A stretch of 64,000 bases of DNA, from contig CAYMGM010000005.1 of NCBI GenBank assembly GCA_964390005.1, positions 66,305-130,304 of the forward strand. Direction: 5' to 3'. Positions 25,938-34,264 of the stretch are shown one piece after another. Under the pieces are notes generated by a model. It saw nothing but the letters and a program-made list of their open reading frames with translations, had not been told where the DNA came from and made no database searches. Positions within the stretch are counted from its first letter, which is position 1. Every line of letters begins with the position of its first letter. The DNA is from CAYMGM01 sp964390005. Lineage in GTDB: Bacteria > Pseudomonadota > Alphaproteobacteria > UBA9219. Made by a program: the position numbers and the translations under genes.

Positions 25938-27388
25938 GCTGTTTTCTCTGCGACAAGAGAGATCCACACCTCGTCCGTCTCTGGCTGAGGCGTTTGACAG
26001 ATCCACTTTACCGTCAAGCTTTCTTGCGCCAGCGCCGCCTCAAGCGGCTCTTGCCGCCAATAGTTGAAATAGCGCGGCGCACCGACCTTGCCCGCTTCCC
26101 ACGCTTCGCCATCGCCTTCTTTCAGCGTCAAAGCCAGCCGCCCCAAGGGCCGCAAAGCGCCCGAACAACGGCGCAGCGCGCGGATAAAATCGGCTGGCGG
26201 CAAATGCAGAAAAACGGCATTGGCCATGATCAAATCATATGGCCCGCCCAAAGCGTCTGAAAGAACATTGACGCGCCGCGCCGCCAGGCCTTGCGCCGTT
26301 AAAAGACGCACGAAGGATTCAGCGGCGTCCGAGCATTGCACCTCAAACCCGCGTTCGCGCAAATAAAGCGCTTCGCGTCCCGGGCCGCTGCCAATCTCAA
26401 ACAAAGCGGCCTCTGAAGAAAGGCCTTGGATGGCGGCGTCAAGCCACGCGATCACGCGCGGCAAAGGCCGCGATGGGCTTTTGGCAACATAAGCATCAGC
26501 GCCCGTTTCATAAGCTTCAAGCGTCCGCACATTCGGTGCCTCAAACAAGGCGGGAAACTGCCGCGCCGCGGGCCCGGGGGCCTCACCTTTATCAAACGCC
26601 TCTTGAAGCTTTTCGTATTTTTGAATGCGCGCCGCGAAAACATCGGGGTTTTTCATCAACGGGTCCGCGCGATGCCGCGCCAAGATCTGCCCAAAGGCCC
26701 GCGCCCAATCGGCATAAGACGCGCCAGCACAAAGGCTCTCGCCGCCAAAGCGCTGCGTATAATTTACGAGGCCGCCGGGGATATAGCGAAACCCATCAGG
26801 CGCGAGGCAAGCCCATTGCATCAAAAAATCCAAATCTTCGATCCAAAAGTCCGTCGCCCAGACAACGCCGCGGTCCCAAACATCGCGGCGGTGAAAAAGG
26901 CCACTCGCCGTCGTGCGTATTTTCCAATCATAAAAATCCTGTAGCGACGCCGTTTCAGGACAGCCGCGCGAATCTTCGCGCCGCGCGATCTCGCGGCCCT
27001 TACGATCCAACAATAAAACGGTGCGCCGGTGACCGAGAACGCCAAACACGGCTTCAGGATCTTGCAACGCCGCCGCCACACCGGCCAACGCTGATCCCGC
27101 CAGCGTATCGTCTGAATCAAGATAAAGGATCACCGCCCCTTGCGCAGCGAGGCCGCCTGTTTGACGGGCCGCGCCGGGACCGCCTTGCGGCCTTTGCAAA
27201 AACTGTAGCGTCAATGAAGGATAAGCTTGGACAACAGGCCGCAGATCTTCGTCCGATCCATCGTCAACGATAACGACCTCAAAAGCGCGAAAACTTTGGG
27301 CGGCCAGCGAATCCAAACAGGCGCGCAGCAAGGCCGAGCGATTGTGAACAGGAACGACGACGGAAAGAAAGGGTCTTTCGGCGGGCAT
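25934..27388 (-). CDS. GT2 glycosyltransferase fused to a SAM-dependent methyltransferase
   Basis: A 484-residue two-domain enzyme. Residues about 5-250 are a GT-A, family 2 glycosyltransferase: LSVVVPVHNRSALLRACLDS, the diphosphate/metal region VVIVDDGSDEDL and LYLDSDDTLAGSA (DxD). After a linker, residues about 330-470 form a class I methyltransferase: LFEIGSGPGREALYLRERGF, then DLIMANAVFLHLPPADFI. The fusion could transfer a sugar and methylate it, or methylate a chain end. ATG 27388 shares a base with the folP stop (TGATG), so translation is coupled to the folate genes, an odd placement. Confidence 0.88.
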   Translation of the reverse strand: MPAERPFLSVVVPVHNRSALLRACLDSLAAQSFRAFEVVIVDDGSDEDLRPVVQAYPSLTLQFLQRPQGGPGAARQTGGLAAQGAVILYLDSDDTLAGSALAGVAAALQDPEAVFGVLGHRRTVLLLDRKGREIARREDSRGCPETASLQDFYDWKIRTTASGLFHRRDVWDRGVVWATDFWIEDLDFLMQWACLAPDGFRYIPGGLVNYTQRFGGESLCAGASYADWARAFGQILARHRADPLMKNPDVFAARIQKYEKLQEAFDKGEAPGPAARQFPALFEAPNVRTLEAYETGADAYVAKSPSRPLPRVIAWLDAAIQGLSSEAALFEIGSGPGREALYLRERGFEVQCSDAAESFVRLLTAQGLAARRVNVLSDALGGPYDLIMANAVFLHLPPADFIRALRRCSGALRPLGRLALTLKEGDGEAWEAGKVGAPRYFNYWRQEPLEAALAQESLTVKWICQTPQPETDEVWISLVAEKTA

Positions 27389-28269
27389 CAAAGATCGCGC
27401 CCATGGCCGCCGCGCAAAATGGCCGAAGCCATGCGCACCGTCCGTGCCATTGCGCGAACATCATGAACGCGCAAAATCGCGGCCCCCTTCATGACGCCGA
27501 TGACAACGCTGGCGGCGGTACCTTCCAAACGATCATGCGGCGGCGCATCTAAAATGCGGCCAATAAAGTTTTTCCGCGACGGCCCCAGCATGACAGGCAT
27601 GCCAAGCGCAACCAAGCGATCCAAATCGCGCACCAACGTCAAATTATCCTGCAGCGTTTTACCAAACCCAATGCCGGGGTCCGTTATAAGGCGGCTTTTG
27701 TCAACGCCAGCTTGCTCAGCCCGCCCGGCCAGCGCCGCCAACGACTGACAAACGACGCCCACAATATCCGCCGCGCCTTGCGCATCGTAAACGCCGCCCA
27801 AACGCGGATCGCGCGAAACGTCGGCGGGCTTGGCTGCATTGTGCATCAAAACAAGCCCGGCCCCCGTTTGCGCCGCCAGCGCCAACATCGCCGGGTCCAT
27901 CGCATCGCCCGAAATATCGTTTAAGACAGAAGCGCCCGCTTCCAATGCCGCCGCGCCAACGGCTACCTTGACCGTATCAATGCTGATCGGAATCTGCGGC
28001 CAACGCGCATGAAGCGCCGCCACAACGGGGATCGTGCGATCCAGCTCTTCCTGCTCGGACACGGGTGCCGCGCCAGGACGCGAGCTTTCGCCGCCGATAT
28101 CAAGCCAATCCGCGCCATCTTCCAGCATCGCTGCCGCTTGATCAACCGCCGCGCCCAAAACGCTTTTCGCGGTCAAAAGACCGTCGCCAGAAAAAGAATC
28201 CGGCGTGACGTTGATAATCCCCATAATCTGGGGGCGCGGAAAAGAAAGAGACGGCAAGCGCTGCTTCAT
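27388..28269 (-). CDS. folP: Dihydropteroate synthase
   Basis: A 293-residue TIM-barrel enzyme that joins 6-hydroxymethyl-7,8-dihydropterin diphosphate with p-aminobenzoate. Both signature segments are visible: IMGIINVTPDSFSGDG with the DGADWLDIGGESSRPGA block, and later DISGDAMDPAML, LVLMHN, ITDPGIGFGKTL and VMLGPSRKNFIGR. Length is normal. It overlaps folK by 4 bases upstream and the glycosyltransferase gene downstream, so the folate genes form a tight unit. It is the target class of sulfonamide drugs. Confidence 0.97.
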   Translation of the reverse strand: MKQRLPSLSFPRPQIMGIINVTPDSFSGDGLLTAKSVLGAAVDQAAAMLEDGADWLDIGGESSRPGAAPVSEQEELDRTIPVVAALHARWPQIPISIDTVKVAVGAAALEAGASVLNDISGDAMDPAMLALAAQTGAGLVLMHNAAKPADVSRDPRLGGVYDAQGAADIVGVVCQSLAALAGRAEQAGVDKSRLITDPGIGFGKTLQDNLTLVRDLDRLVALGMPVMLGPSRKNFIGRILDAPPHDRLEGTAASVVIGVMKGAAILRVHDVRAMARTVRMASAILRGGHGRDL

Positions 28270-28769
28270 ATATTTTCTTTATAAGGCCACGCGCCAACTT
28301 TGTCGGGCAAAACGTCCAGCAGCTCGCGCACCGTGACCTTTGCCGCCGGATGCACCCAGTCGGGCGCAATATCGGCTAACGGTTTTAGAACAAAGATACG
28401 CTCGCACATCAAAGGATGCGGGATGGTCAGTTCAGAAGAAACCATCTCAAGATCGTCATAAAAAAGAATGTCGATATCGATCAAGCGTGGCCCATAACGA
28501 AAGGTCGGCGTGCGGCCCAATTCGCGTTCCAGCTCTTTGACCGTATAAAGAAGCTTAATGGGATCCAGCGCCGTTTCCCCCATAAGCGCCGCATTCAAAA
28601 AAGCGGGCTGATCGGTCGCATAAGCAGGCGCTGTTTCATAAACAGGCGAAACCGCTTTGATCGTCATATAAGGAGACAAGGCTTCGACCGCCCCGCGTAG
28701 CGAGGCCAGACGATCACCGATATTGGCACCAATCGCCAAACAGATTTGATGAAGGGGTTGCTCTGACAT
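28266..28769 (-). CDS. folK: 2-amino-4-hydroxy-6-hydroxymethyldihydropteridine pyrophosphokinase
   Basis: A 167-residue enzyme that diphosphorylates the pterin from ATP, the step before FolP. Key pieces are CLAIGANIGDRLASLRGAVE, VSPVYETAPAYATDQPAFLN and the catalytic RYGPRLIDIDILFYDDLEM, then TIPHPLMCERIFVLKPLADI. The start at 28769 (MSEQPLHQ) fits family length; ATG 28781 is an alternative, and neither has a clear ribosome site. It overlaps folP by 4 bases, consistent with co-translation. Confidence 0.95.
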   Translation of the reverse strand: MSEQPLHQICLAIGANIGDRLASLRGAVEALSPYMTIKAVSPVYETAPAYATDQPAFLNAALMGETALDPIKLLYTVKELERELGRTPTFRYGPRLIDIDILFYDDLEMVSSELTIPHPLMCERIFVLKPLADIAPDWVHPAAKVTVRELLDVLPDKVGAWPYKENI

Positions 28770-28984
28770 GGCGCGTATCATGACGATAAAGCGCTTAAGG
28801 CACAAGCTTTTTCACTTTCAGGCGCGCCCGCCACCGGTGCGCCCGCCTTATTTTATGAGGGAAAACACAGTAAACAACGAAAGATTCCACCGCTTTGCAT
28901 GAAACTAATAGTCAGGGGTATTCATCTGATATAAAGCACACAACGTTTTTCCAGCGAACCTTATTATTGTTAACGGCTTACCCC

Positions 28985-29701
28985 ATGACACCGAAAAAAA
29001 TCGAAACGGGCCTTTTGCTTGTTTATCCGCCCCACGGCCTTGTTGAGGTCGCCGAGGTCCAGCCCCCCGCCACAGGCAAAGGGCCTGCGCATTACCGTTT
29101 GGCGGCTTTGCACGTGGTTGGCAAGCCCGTCATTTATGTCGATGCCGATAAGGCCAAGGAAAACGGCCTGCGCGCTTTAAGCACGCGCGATCAATATAAA
29201 GAAGCGCGGCAGATTTTGCGTCAGTGCAAACGGGTTCATGGCACCATCAGCGTCCAGAAAAACAAATACTCTATCGCTGTTTGGGAAAAACAAATCCATT
29301 CGGGCGATATTAAAAACTATGCCCGCTTGCTGCGCGATTTTTACCGTCCCGCAGGCGAAAGACCGATGCAGTCACGTGAAAAAGAGTTGTTTAACGAAGC
29401 GCTCACACGCTTGGCCCATGAAGTCGGCGCCATTTTCGGTTGGCGCACGCCCCAGCAGATTGGCAAGGTGAAAAAGCACATTCAATATCTTCTGACCGTC
29501 CCGCGCGAAGATTTGACGTCCGAGGAAGAAGAGATCCAATACCTTCCCACGCCGCGCGCATTAAGTGCGCGAAATAAAAACGCTAAACCAAAGTATCAAA
29601 CGCATCGCATCACGGCGCCTCAGGTCGGTGTTGACACTTGTTACCGAGGCCGTTTTAAAATTTCGGACTATACCGCTGTCCGTATAACAAAAAATGGCTA
29701 A
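28985..29701 (+). CDS. CarD/CdnL-like regulator, paralogue 1 of 3
   Basis: A 238-residue protein with the CarD/CdnL layout. An N-terminal Tudor-like RNA-polymerase-binding domain is suggested by IETGLLLVYPPHGLVEVAEV and KAKENGLRALST. The C-terminal helical domain shows WEKQIHSGDIKNYARLLRDF and REKELFNEALTRLAHEVGAI, matching the INSGDLISIAEVVRDLHR and LYESALDRLAREVAAV pattern I recall from CdnL. The tryptophan that CdnL places before this helix and wedges into promoter DNA seems absent. A tail of about 60 extra residues follows. ATG 28985 is chosen over an upstream TTG. Confidence 0.8.
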   Translation: MTPKKIETGLLLVYPPHGLVEVAEVQPPATGKGPAHYRLAALHVVGKPVIYVDADKAKENGLRALSTRDQYKEARQILRQCKRVHGTISVQKNKYSIAVWEKQIHSGDIKNYARLLRDFYRPAGERPMQSREKELFNEALTRLAHEVGAIFGWRTPQQIGKVKKHIQYLLTVPREDLTSEEEEIQYLPTPRALSARNKNAKPKYQTHRITAPQVGVDTCYRGRFKISDYTAVRITKNG

Positions 29702-30377
29702 TGCAATGATCAATCTTTCTCTTGGCAGCTATTATGTTCACCCTTCTCAAGGGGTTGTTCATTTGATCGCGGCCACGCCAAAGACCGATCAAGACGAGGC
29801 AACCTATATCTTTGAAGCCCCTTTTTTTCGGATGCAAACGCAGCTTTCTCTTACCGCTTCACGCGCCGAGAAGGCTGGCCTGCGTTCGCTGGCAACACCG
29901 GCGCAACTGGCCAGCGCCAAAGCCATTCTGAAGCAACAAAAACGAGGCCTGCCGCGCGTTACAACCAAACGCCAAACCTGCGTCGAGGCGTGGAGACAGC
30001 GTCTTCAATACGGATCGGCCGAAGATTGCGCGCGGATTTTGCGCGACTTGAACCGCAGCCAAGGCGAGCCCGTTCGCGGCGCACGCGACAAAACGATCTT
30101 TGTCGAAGCCATCGACCGCCTGGCCGCCGAGATGTCGGTTGTTTTGAGCCTAGACCTGAACGATGCCAAGCAAGAGATCCGCGCGCTTTTGGCCGCCCCA
30201 CGCGCAGGCCTTGCCCCGCAGGACGAGCAACCGGCTAATGCCCGCGCGACAGCGCCCGTCAACAGATCGGTTTTCGCATCTAACGCGATGAAAGGCGCAG
30301 CGGTTTACCCCGTGAAAGGAGAAGCCCGACGCGCCGGAACGCCGCATCGCCTATCCCCAGGGAAAAAGGCGCTATGA
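29694..30377 (+). CDS. CarD/CdnL-like regulator, paralogue 2 of 3
   Basis: A 227-residue divergent copy of the preceding protein. The polymerase-binding half shows LGSYYVHPSQGVVHLIAATP and AEKAGLRSLATPAQL; the DNA-facing half shows WRQRLQYGSAEDCARILRDL then RDKTIFVEAIDRLAAEMSVV. The conserved promoter-wedging tryptophan is again not at its expected place. The start overlaps the end of the first copy by 8 bases. A basic tail (GEARRAGTPHRLSPGKKAL) could touch DNA. Function, activation or repression, cannot be read from sequence. Confidence 0.78.
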   Translation: MANAMINLSLGSYYVHPSQGVVHLIAATPKTDQDEATYIFEAPFFRMQTQLSLTASRAEKAGLRSLATPAQLASAKAILKQQKRGLPRVTTKRQTCVEAWRQRLQYGSAEDCARILRDLNRSQGEPVRGARDKTIFVEAIDRLAAEMSVVLSLDLNDAKQEIRALLAAPRAGLAPQDEQPANARATAPVNRSVFASNAMKGAAVYPVKGEARRAGTPHRLSPGKKAL

Positions 30378-31072
30378 CCGAAGGCCCGTTTCCTTTTCCA
30401 CTTCAAGAGGGCACGCTCTTCGTCTATCCGCCTACCGGCCTTGTTCGTTTAGAGGCCTTAGCGCCGCTTGCCACAATGCCAAACGGCGGCTTGTTTTTGC
30501 ATTTAGCGCCGCAGCTTGGCGATAACCCAAGCCAATTGATGATCCCCCTTGCCACAGCGACGCGCAGCGGCTTGCGCCCTTTAAGCGATCCGGCCTTGAT
30601 CCCAGTTTGTTATGGCATCATCCGTCAGCAAAAATGGGGGCTTCCTCATTTTGGGAAAAAATCGGCAGACTGTCCGCAACTGTGGCAAGCGCGTCTTGGC
30701 ACGGGTGACATCTTGGATCAAGCGCGCCTTGTCCGTGACTTTAGACGGGTGGCAGGCGAGCCGGGACTAACCGCCGCCGAAAGCAACTTGGTCGCACAGG
30801 CAGCGCTACGGCTAACCGCCGAAATCGCCGCCATCAAACAGATTGACCGCAGGCGCATAGGCGATGAGATTGCTTATCTGCTGACCCTTCCCACGGTTAA
30901 AGCCGCGCCCACCGACGATTACACGCCCGTCAAGCTGACGCGAAGACCCGCGGCTTTTAACACAACGACGCCGCATAACCGGATCGAGCCGCTTCCTCGC
31001 GACGAGCTGATCCGCTATCGGCGCAACCAACACCCTATCGCTGTCAGCCGACACAGAAAAGCAGCGCCCTAA
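30374..31072 (+). CDS. CarD/CdnL-like regulator, paralogue 3 of 3
   Basis: A 232-residue third copy. N-terminal EGTLFVYPPTGLVRLEALAP and ATRSGLRPLSDPALI, then C-terminal WQARLGTGDILDQARLVRDF and ESNLVAQAALRLTAEIAAIK repeat the same layout. The first Met overlaps the stop of copy 2 as ATGA, so the three are translated in series. It ends 10 bases before the convergent lptB gene with no terminator visible. It is the most divergent from CdnL in the N-terminal loop. Confidence 0.78.
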   Translation: MTEGPFPFPLQEGTLFVYPPTGLVRLEALAPLATMPNGGLFLHLAPQLGDNPSQLMIPLATATRSGLRPLSDPALIPVCYGIIRQQKWGLPHFGKKSADCPQLWQARLGTGDILDQARLVRDFRRVAGEPGLTAAESNLVAQAALRLTAEIAAIKQIDRRRIGDEIAYLLTLPTVKAAPTDDYTPVKLTRRPAAFNTTTPHNRIEPLPRDELIRYRRNQHPIAVSRHRKAAP

Positions 31073-31082
31073 CGACGAAATT

Positions 31083-31904
31083 TTACATTTTGAATTCGTC
31101 GCCCAGATACACGCGGCGAACATCCGCATGCGCGACGATTTGATCTGGCGCGCCTTCCATCAAGACGCGGCCATCATGGATGATGTAGGCGCGATCGACG
31201 ATTTCCAGCGTCGCGCGCACATTGTGATCGGTAATCAAAACGCCAAGGCCGCGATCGCGCAAATGCACGACCAAATCGCGGATGTCGCCCAAGGCAATCG
31301 GATCGATACCTGCGAACGGCTCGTCCAAAAGAAGGAAGTGAGGCTGCGACGCCAAAGCGCGCGCAATTTCAACGCGGCGACGTTCGCCCCCCGACAGGGC
31401 AACGGCAGGCGCGCGGCGCAAATGCGTAATCCCAAACTCGGCCAAGAGTTCGTCCAAGATATTTTCGCGCGCGTCGCGATCGGGCTCGATCACTTCCAAA
31501 ATGGCGCGAATATTGTCTTCAACCGACAGGCCGCGAAAGATCGACGTTTCCTGCGGCAAATAGCTAAGCCCCAAACGCGCGCGCCGGTACATGGGCAGCG
31601 CCGACACATCGGCGCCATCAATGGTAATCGATCCGACATCCGGCGGCACAAGGCCCGTCAAAAGATAAAAAGACGTCGTCTTCCCCGCGCCGTTCGGCCC
31701 TAAAAGCCCAACGACCTCGCCACGCTGAACGTGCAAACTGACGTCATGCAACACAGGACGGCGCTTGTAATGCTTGCCCAGATGCGCGGCTTCAAGCCCA
31801 ACGCCCGTGGCCGGCACAGGAATTTGCCGATCCGAAGGCCCGGGCAGAGAAGAATCCGGCGCGCCTTGACGCGCAAAGGCAATGACTTTTCCAGCTGGCT
31901 TCAT
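31083..31904 (-). CDS. lptB: LPS export ABC transporter ATP-binding protein LptB
   Basis: A 273-residue ATPase that powers extraction of lipopolysaccharide from the inner membrane with LptF, LptG and LptC. Walker A is LLGPNGAGKTTSFYLLTGLV, the Q-loop region SYLPQETSIFRGLSVEDNIR, the ABC signature ALSGGERRRVEIARAL and Walker B HFLLLDEPFAGIDP, with the switch histidine in LITDHNVRATLEI. An N-terminal extension of about 38 residues before the ABC core is unusual. The start overlaps lptA by 4 bases. lptF and lptG are not in the window. Confidence 0.96.
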   Translation of the reverse strand: MKPAGKVIAFARQGAPDSSLPGPSDRQIPVPATGVGLEAAHLGKHYKRRPVLHDVSLHVQRGEVVGLLGPNGAGKTTSFYLLTGLVPPDVGSITIDGADVSALPMYRRARLGLSYLPQETSIFRGLSVEDNIRAILEVIEPDRDARENILDELLAEFGITHLRRAPAVALSGGERRRVEIARALASQPHFLLLDEPFAGIDPIALGDIRDLVVHLRDRGLGVLITDHNVRATLEIVDRAYIIHDGRVLMEGAPDQIVAHADVRRVYLGDEFKM

Positions 31905-32818
31905 TGTTTCTCGCTCTTTTTCTTGTCGTGCGCTTTGGCGCTGCCTTTGCTTGCGCTTTTCTCTTGATCGGGGACCAGCAGAACTTTGACGCGGCCTTTG
32001 GGATTTTCGTTTAACATCCGACTTTCCCCTGTCGCAAAATCAACTTCCGCCTTATCACCCGACAATTGCGTCTGTCCGCGTGTCACGCGAACGGCCCCTG
32101 ATAATACGGCAACATTTCTTTTCACATCGTAAACGACCTGTTCGCTGCGCGCCACCGTGTCTCCGGTCACGACCGTTGCATGGCCCTGGGCCGTCAAAAC
32201 GGTCATTTCGCGTTGTCCACCAGGCACTTGCGAGAAATGGGCCGTCAGCACATCGCCTTCGATGTGCCGCCCTTCGCGCACCGCGACGGCATGGCCGCGC
32301 GCCACAGCCATTTGGTCATGGTCATAATATTCCAAGGATTCTTGCGCCGTCACGACTTCTTTTTGCGTCATATATTTAAGGTTCTGGCCTGTCATTTGAG
32401 CGACAGCCTTGTCCAGATCATACACGGCCCGTTCACCAAAAACTTGCTGTTGGGTGTCCCACAAATGAACATTGCCTTCGGCCATCAGCCGATCAATCCC
32501 TTTGCTGGGGCCGTTTTCAGACGTTTTATCCTTGTTTTCAGATGGTTTTTTTTCTTTGCCGTCCTCGGCCTGACGTTCATGGGCCGACAGAACGTCAGCG
32601 GTCACGGTCAAATCGCCCTTAATCGCTTTGGCCCCGCCGCGCGCGACATAAAGATGTGTCTCTTTATACCATTCAAGGCTGCCATCGGCAGAAACCTCAA
32701 CAGCCTCGGTCGCAGCTTTGGGCGCTGGCGCTTTGGCATCTTTTGCCAAGGCTGCCGCACCGCTTCCCATCAAAAGGGAGGCCAAAACTACCCAAAAAAG
32801 ACGCTGTTGCGCCATCAT
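31901..32818 (-). CDS. lptA: LPS transport periplasmic protein LptA
   Basis: A 305-residue exported protein. A signal peptide ends at about residue 25 (SGAAALAKDA). The mature part has OstA/LptA-type beta-jellyroll repeats such as VTADVLSAHE, MAEGNVHLWDTQQQVFGERA, AVYDLDKAVAQMTG and AVLSGAVRVTRGQTQLSGDKA. It is longer than many LptA proteins because of a charged insert near residue 90 (EKKPSENKDKTSENG) and a Lys/Ser tail. It bridges LptC in the inner membrane and LptD in the outer membrane. Two ATGs in a row (32818, 32815) are both possible. Confidence 0.92.
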   Translation of the reverse strand: MMAQQRLFWVVLASLLMGSGAAALAKDAKAPAPKAATEAVEVSADGSLEWYKETHLYVARGGAKAIKGDLTVTADVLSAHERQAEDGKEKKPSENKDKTSENGPSKGIDRLMAEGNVHLWDTQQQVFGERAVYDLDKAVAQMTGQNLKYMTQKEVVTAQESLEYYDHDQMAVARGHAVAVREGRHIEGDVLTAHFSQVPGGQREMTVLTAQGHATVVTGDTVARSEQVVYDVKRNVAVLSGAVRVTRGQTQLSGDKAEVDFATGESRMLNENPKGRVKVLLVPDQEKSASKGSAKAHDKKKSEKQ

Positions 32819-32836
32819 CCGCCAAGATCCTTTTCG

Positions 32837-33541
32837 TTAACGGTCCGCCTTTTTACCAGAGCCGCGGCCCTGTGGCAAATCCTGCGCGAGCGAAACCAAA
32901 TGAGCCGTTGCCGGGCCTTCGATAATCAGAGTCTGGCCGCGATCAAGAAAACGCCACCCAGCCCCGCGCACTTCGCCAAAAGGTCCTTGAATCAGAATGG
33001 GTTGATGTCCCCACCCCCGAAAACCACCAACATCGATTTGCGCTTCGCTGGTTGTGACCTGATAGCCTTGGTCATGGTAAAAACGTACGTCGCCCCCCAG
33101 CCAAAGCATCTTGGCGTTCTGATCGAACCGCCCAGAGGTGGCCTTAATAACCAACCAAGCCCCTGACTTTAAAGTAATTTCGGCTTCAGGCACCTCTAAA
33201 TCGACCAATCCCTTGCCGCCGCTGACCTGCAGCGCCCGCCGCGCGGTCACGGAATAAGGCTGCCCATCGGCATCAAGCCCCGTATAATGCAGATTTTCGA
33301 TCATCAAATTCGGCACATTATCGGCAGCGACATCCGACAATTTGGTCCCCGTGACCATCGGCCAAACGATAAGAGCCCCCAAAACAACCAAAACCAGCCC
33401 CGGCAAAGCCCAGCGTAAAAGGCCGACCCGGCGGCTATAATGGCTGCTTTGCTGCAAAGCCTGCCGCGTGTCGCGCAGACGCACAAAGGCCATACGGTCT
33501 TTATCGTTGGAAAGAGAGGGATGTTCCTGCTCGTCCGTCAT
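32837..33541 (-). CDS. lptC: LPS export protein LptC
   Basis: A 234-residue single-pass protein. Residues 1-40 are cytoplasmic and polar, residues about 41-63 form the membrane anchor (LPGLVLVVLGALIVWPMV), and the rest is a periplasmic jellyroll: NLMIENLHYTGLDADGQPYS, TARRALQVSGGKGLVDLEV and VRFYHDQGYQVTTSEAQIDV. LptC accepts lipopolysaccharide from the transporter and hands it to LptA. The gene is first of lptC-lptA-lptB with 18-base and overlapping junctions, downstream of rnd. Confidence 0.93.
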   Translation of the reverse strand: MTDEQEHPSLSNDKDRMAFVRLRDTRQALQQSSHYSRRVGLLRWALPGLVLVVLGALIVWPMVTGTKLSDVAADNVPNLMIENLHYTGLDADGQPYSVTARRALQVSGGKGLVDLEVPEAEITLKSGAWLVIKATSGRFDQNAKMLWLGGDVRFYHDQGYQVTTSEAQIDVGGFRGWGHQPILIQGPFGEVRGAGWRFLDRGQTLIIEGPATAHLVSLAQDLPQGRGSGKKADR

Positions 33542-33559
33542 GGCCCGCCCTGCCCGCCT

Positions 33560-34195
33560 TTAGCCGCGGACGGGACGATGCGCGAAGATATCGACGTTTT
33601 CCCAGCCCGAAAGATCCAGCATCACGCGCGCGGGTAAGCAATCAAAAGTGGCTTCGGCCAGCGTTTGACGGCCTTCGCGCTCAAGCATCATATCCAGCGT
33701 GGCCTTCAGTTCATGCAAATACAGAACGTCGGTCGCGGCATAGCCTTGTTGCTCAGCCGACAGCGTCGCCCGTCCCCAGTCCGAGGTTTGCTGCTCTTTG
33801 CTAAGATCAATCCCCATCAAATCGCGGGCCAAATCTTTAAGCCCATGGCGATCGGTAAAGGTCCGCGCCAAAAGAGACGCAATTTTGGTGCAATAAACCG
33901 GCTGCGGCATCACGCCCAAATGGAACGAAAGCGTCGCCATATCGGCCCGCGCAAAGTGAAACAGCTTTAGCACATCGGGGTTATCCAGCAGTTTTTTTAG
34001 GTTCGGCGCATTGTACTGCCCGCGCTGAAAGCGAACCAAATGCACAACGCCATCGCCTGCCGAAAGCTGGACCAAGCACAACCGGTCGCGCGACCAGTTC
34101 AGCCCCATGGATTCGGTATCGATAGCAACCGACGCGCCAAACGAAACATCGTCGGGCAAATCGCCTTCATGGAAATGGATAACAGGTTGAGCCAC
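33560..34195 (-). CDS. rnd: Ribonuclease D-like 3'-5' exonuclease
   Basis: A 211-residue DEDD exonuclease. The metal-binding acidic residues are in VAIDTESMGLNWSRDRLCLV (Exo I), LKLFHFARADMATLSFHLGV (Exo II) and GYAATDVLYLHEL (Exo III, DEDDy type). The protein is the catalytic domain only and lacks the HRDC tail of E. coli RNase D, which is common in alphaproteobacteria. It likely trims 3' ends of structured RNAs such as tRNA precursors. It stands 18 bases ahead of lptC. Confidence 0.92.
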   Translation of the reverse strand: MAQPVIHFHEGDLPDDVSFGASVAIDTESMGLNWSRDRLCLVQLSAGDGVVHLVRFQRGQYNAPNLKKLLDNPDVLKLFHFARADMATLSFHLGVMPQPVYCTKIASLLARTFTDRHGLKDLARDLMGIDLSKEQQTSDWGRATLSAEQQGYAATDVLYLHELKATLDMMLEREGRQTLAEATFDCLPARVMLDLSGWENVDIFAHRPVRG

Positions 34196-34264
34196 AGCAA
34201 AAACCCTTTGAAAAAAGAAAGACCGATGGCGTCAAGGTATCGGCCATTCAGGGCCGAAAGTCAA

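Noticed and set aside
28821..28850. A GC-rich direct repeat (GCGCCCGCC) near the folK start
   Set aside because: Two copies only and no hairpin or T-run; consistent with chance in GC-rich DNA.
28985..31072. Reading the CarD-like genes as fragments of transcription-repair coupling factor
   Set aside because: There are no helicase motifs, each copy has its own start and full C-terminal helical domain, and the lengths suit stand-alone CarD.
32180..33166. A 328-codon plus-strand open frame
   Set aside because: It crosses lptA and lptC antisense, with no ribosome site and no recognisable domain.
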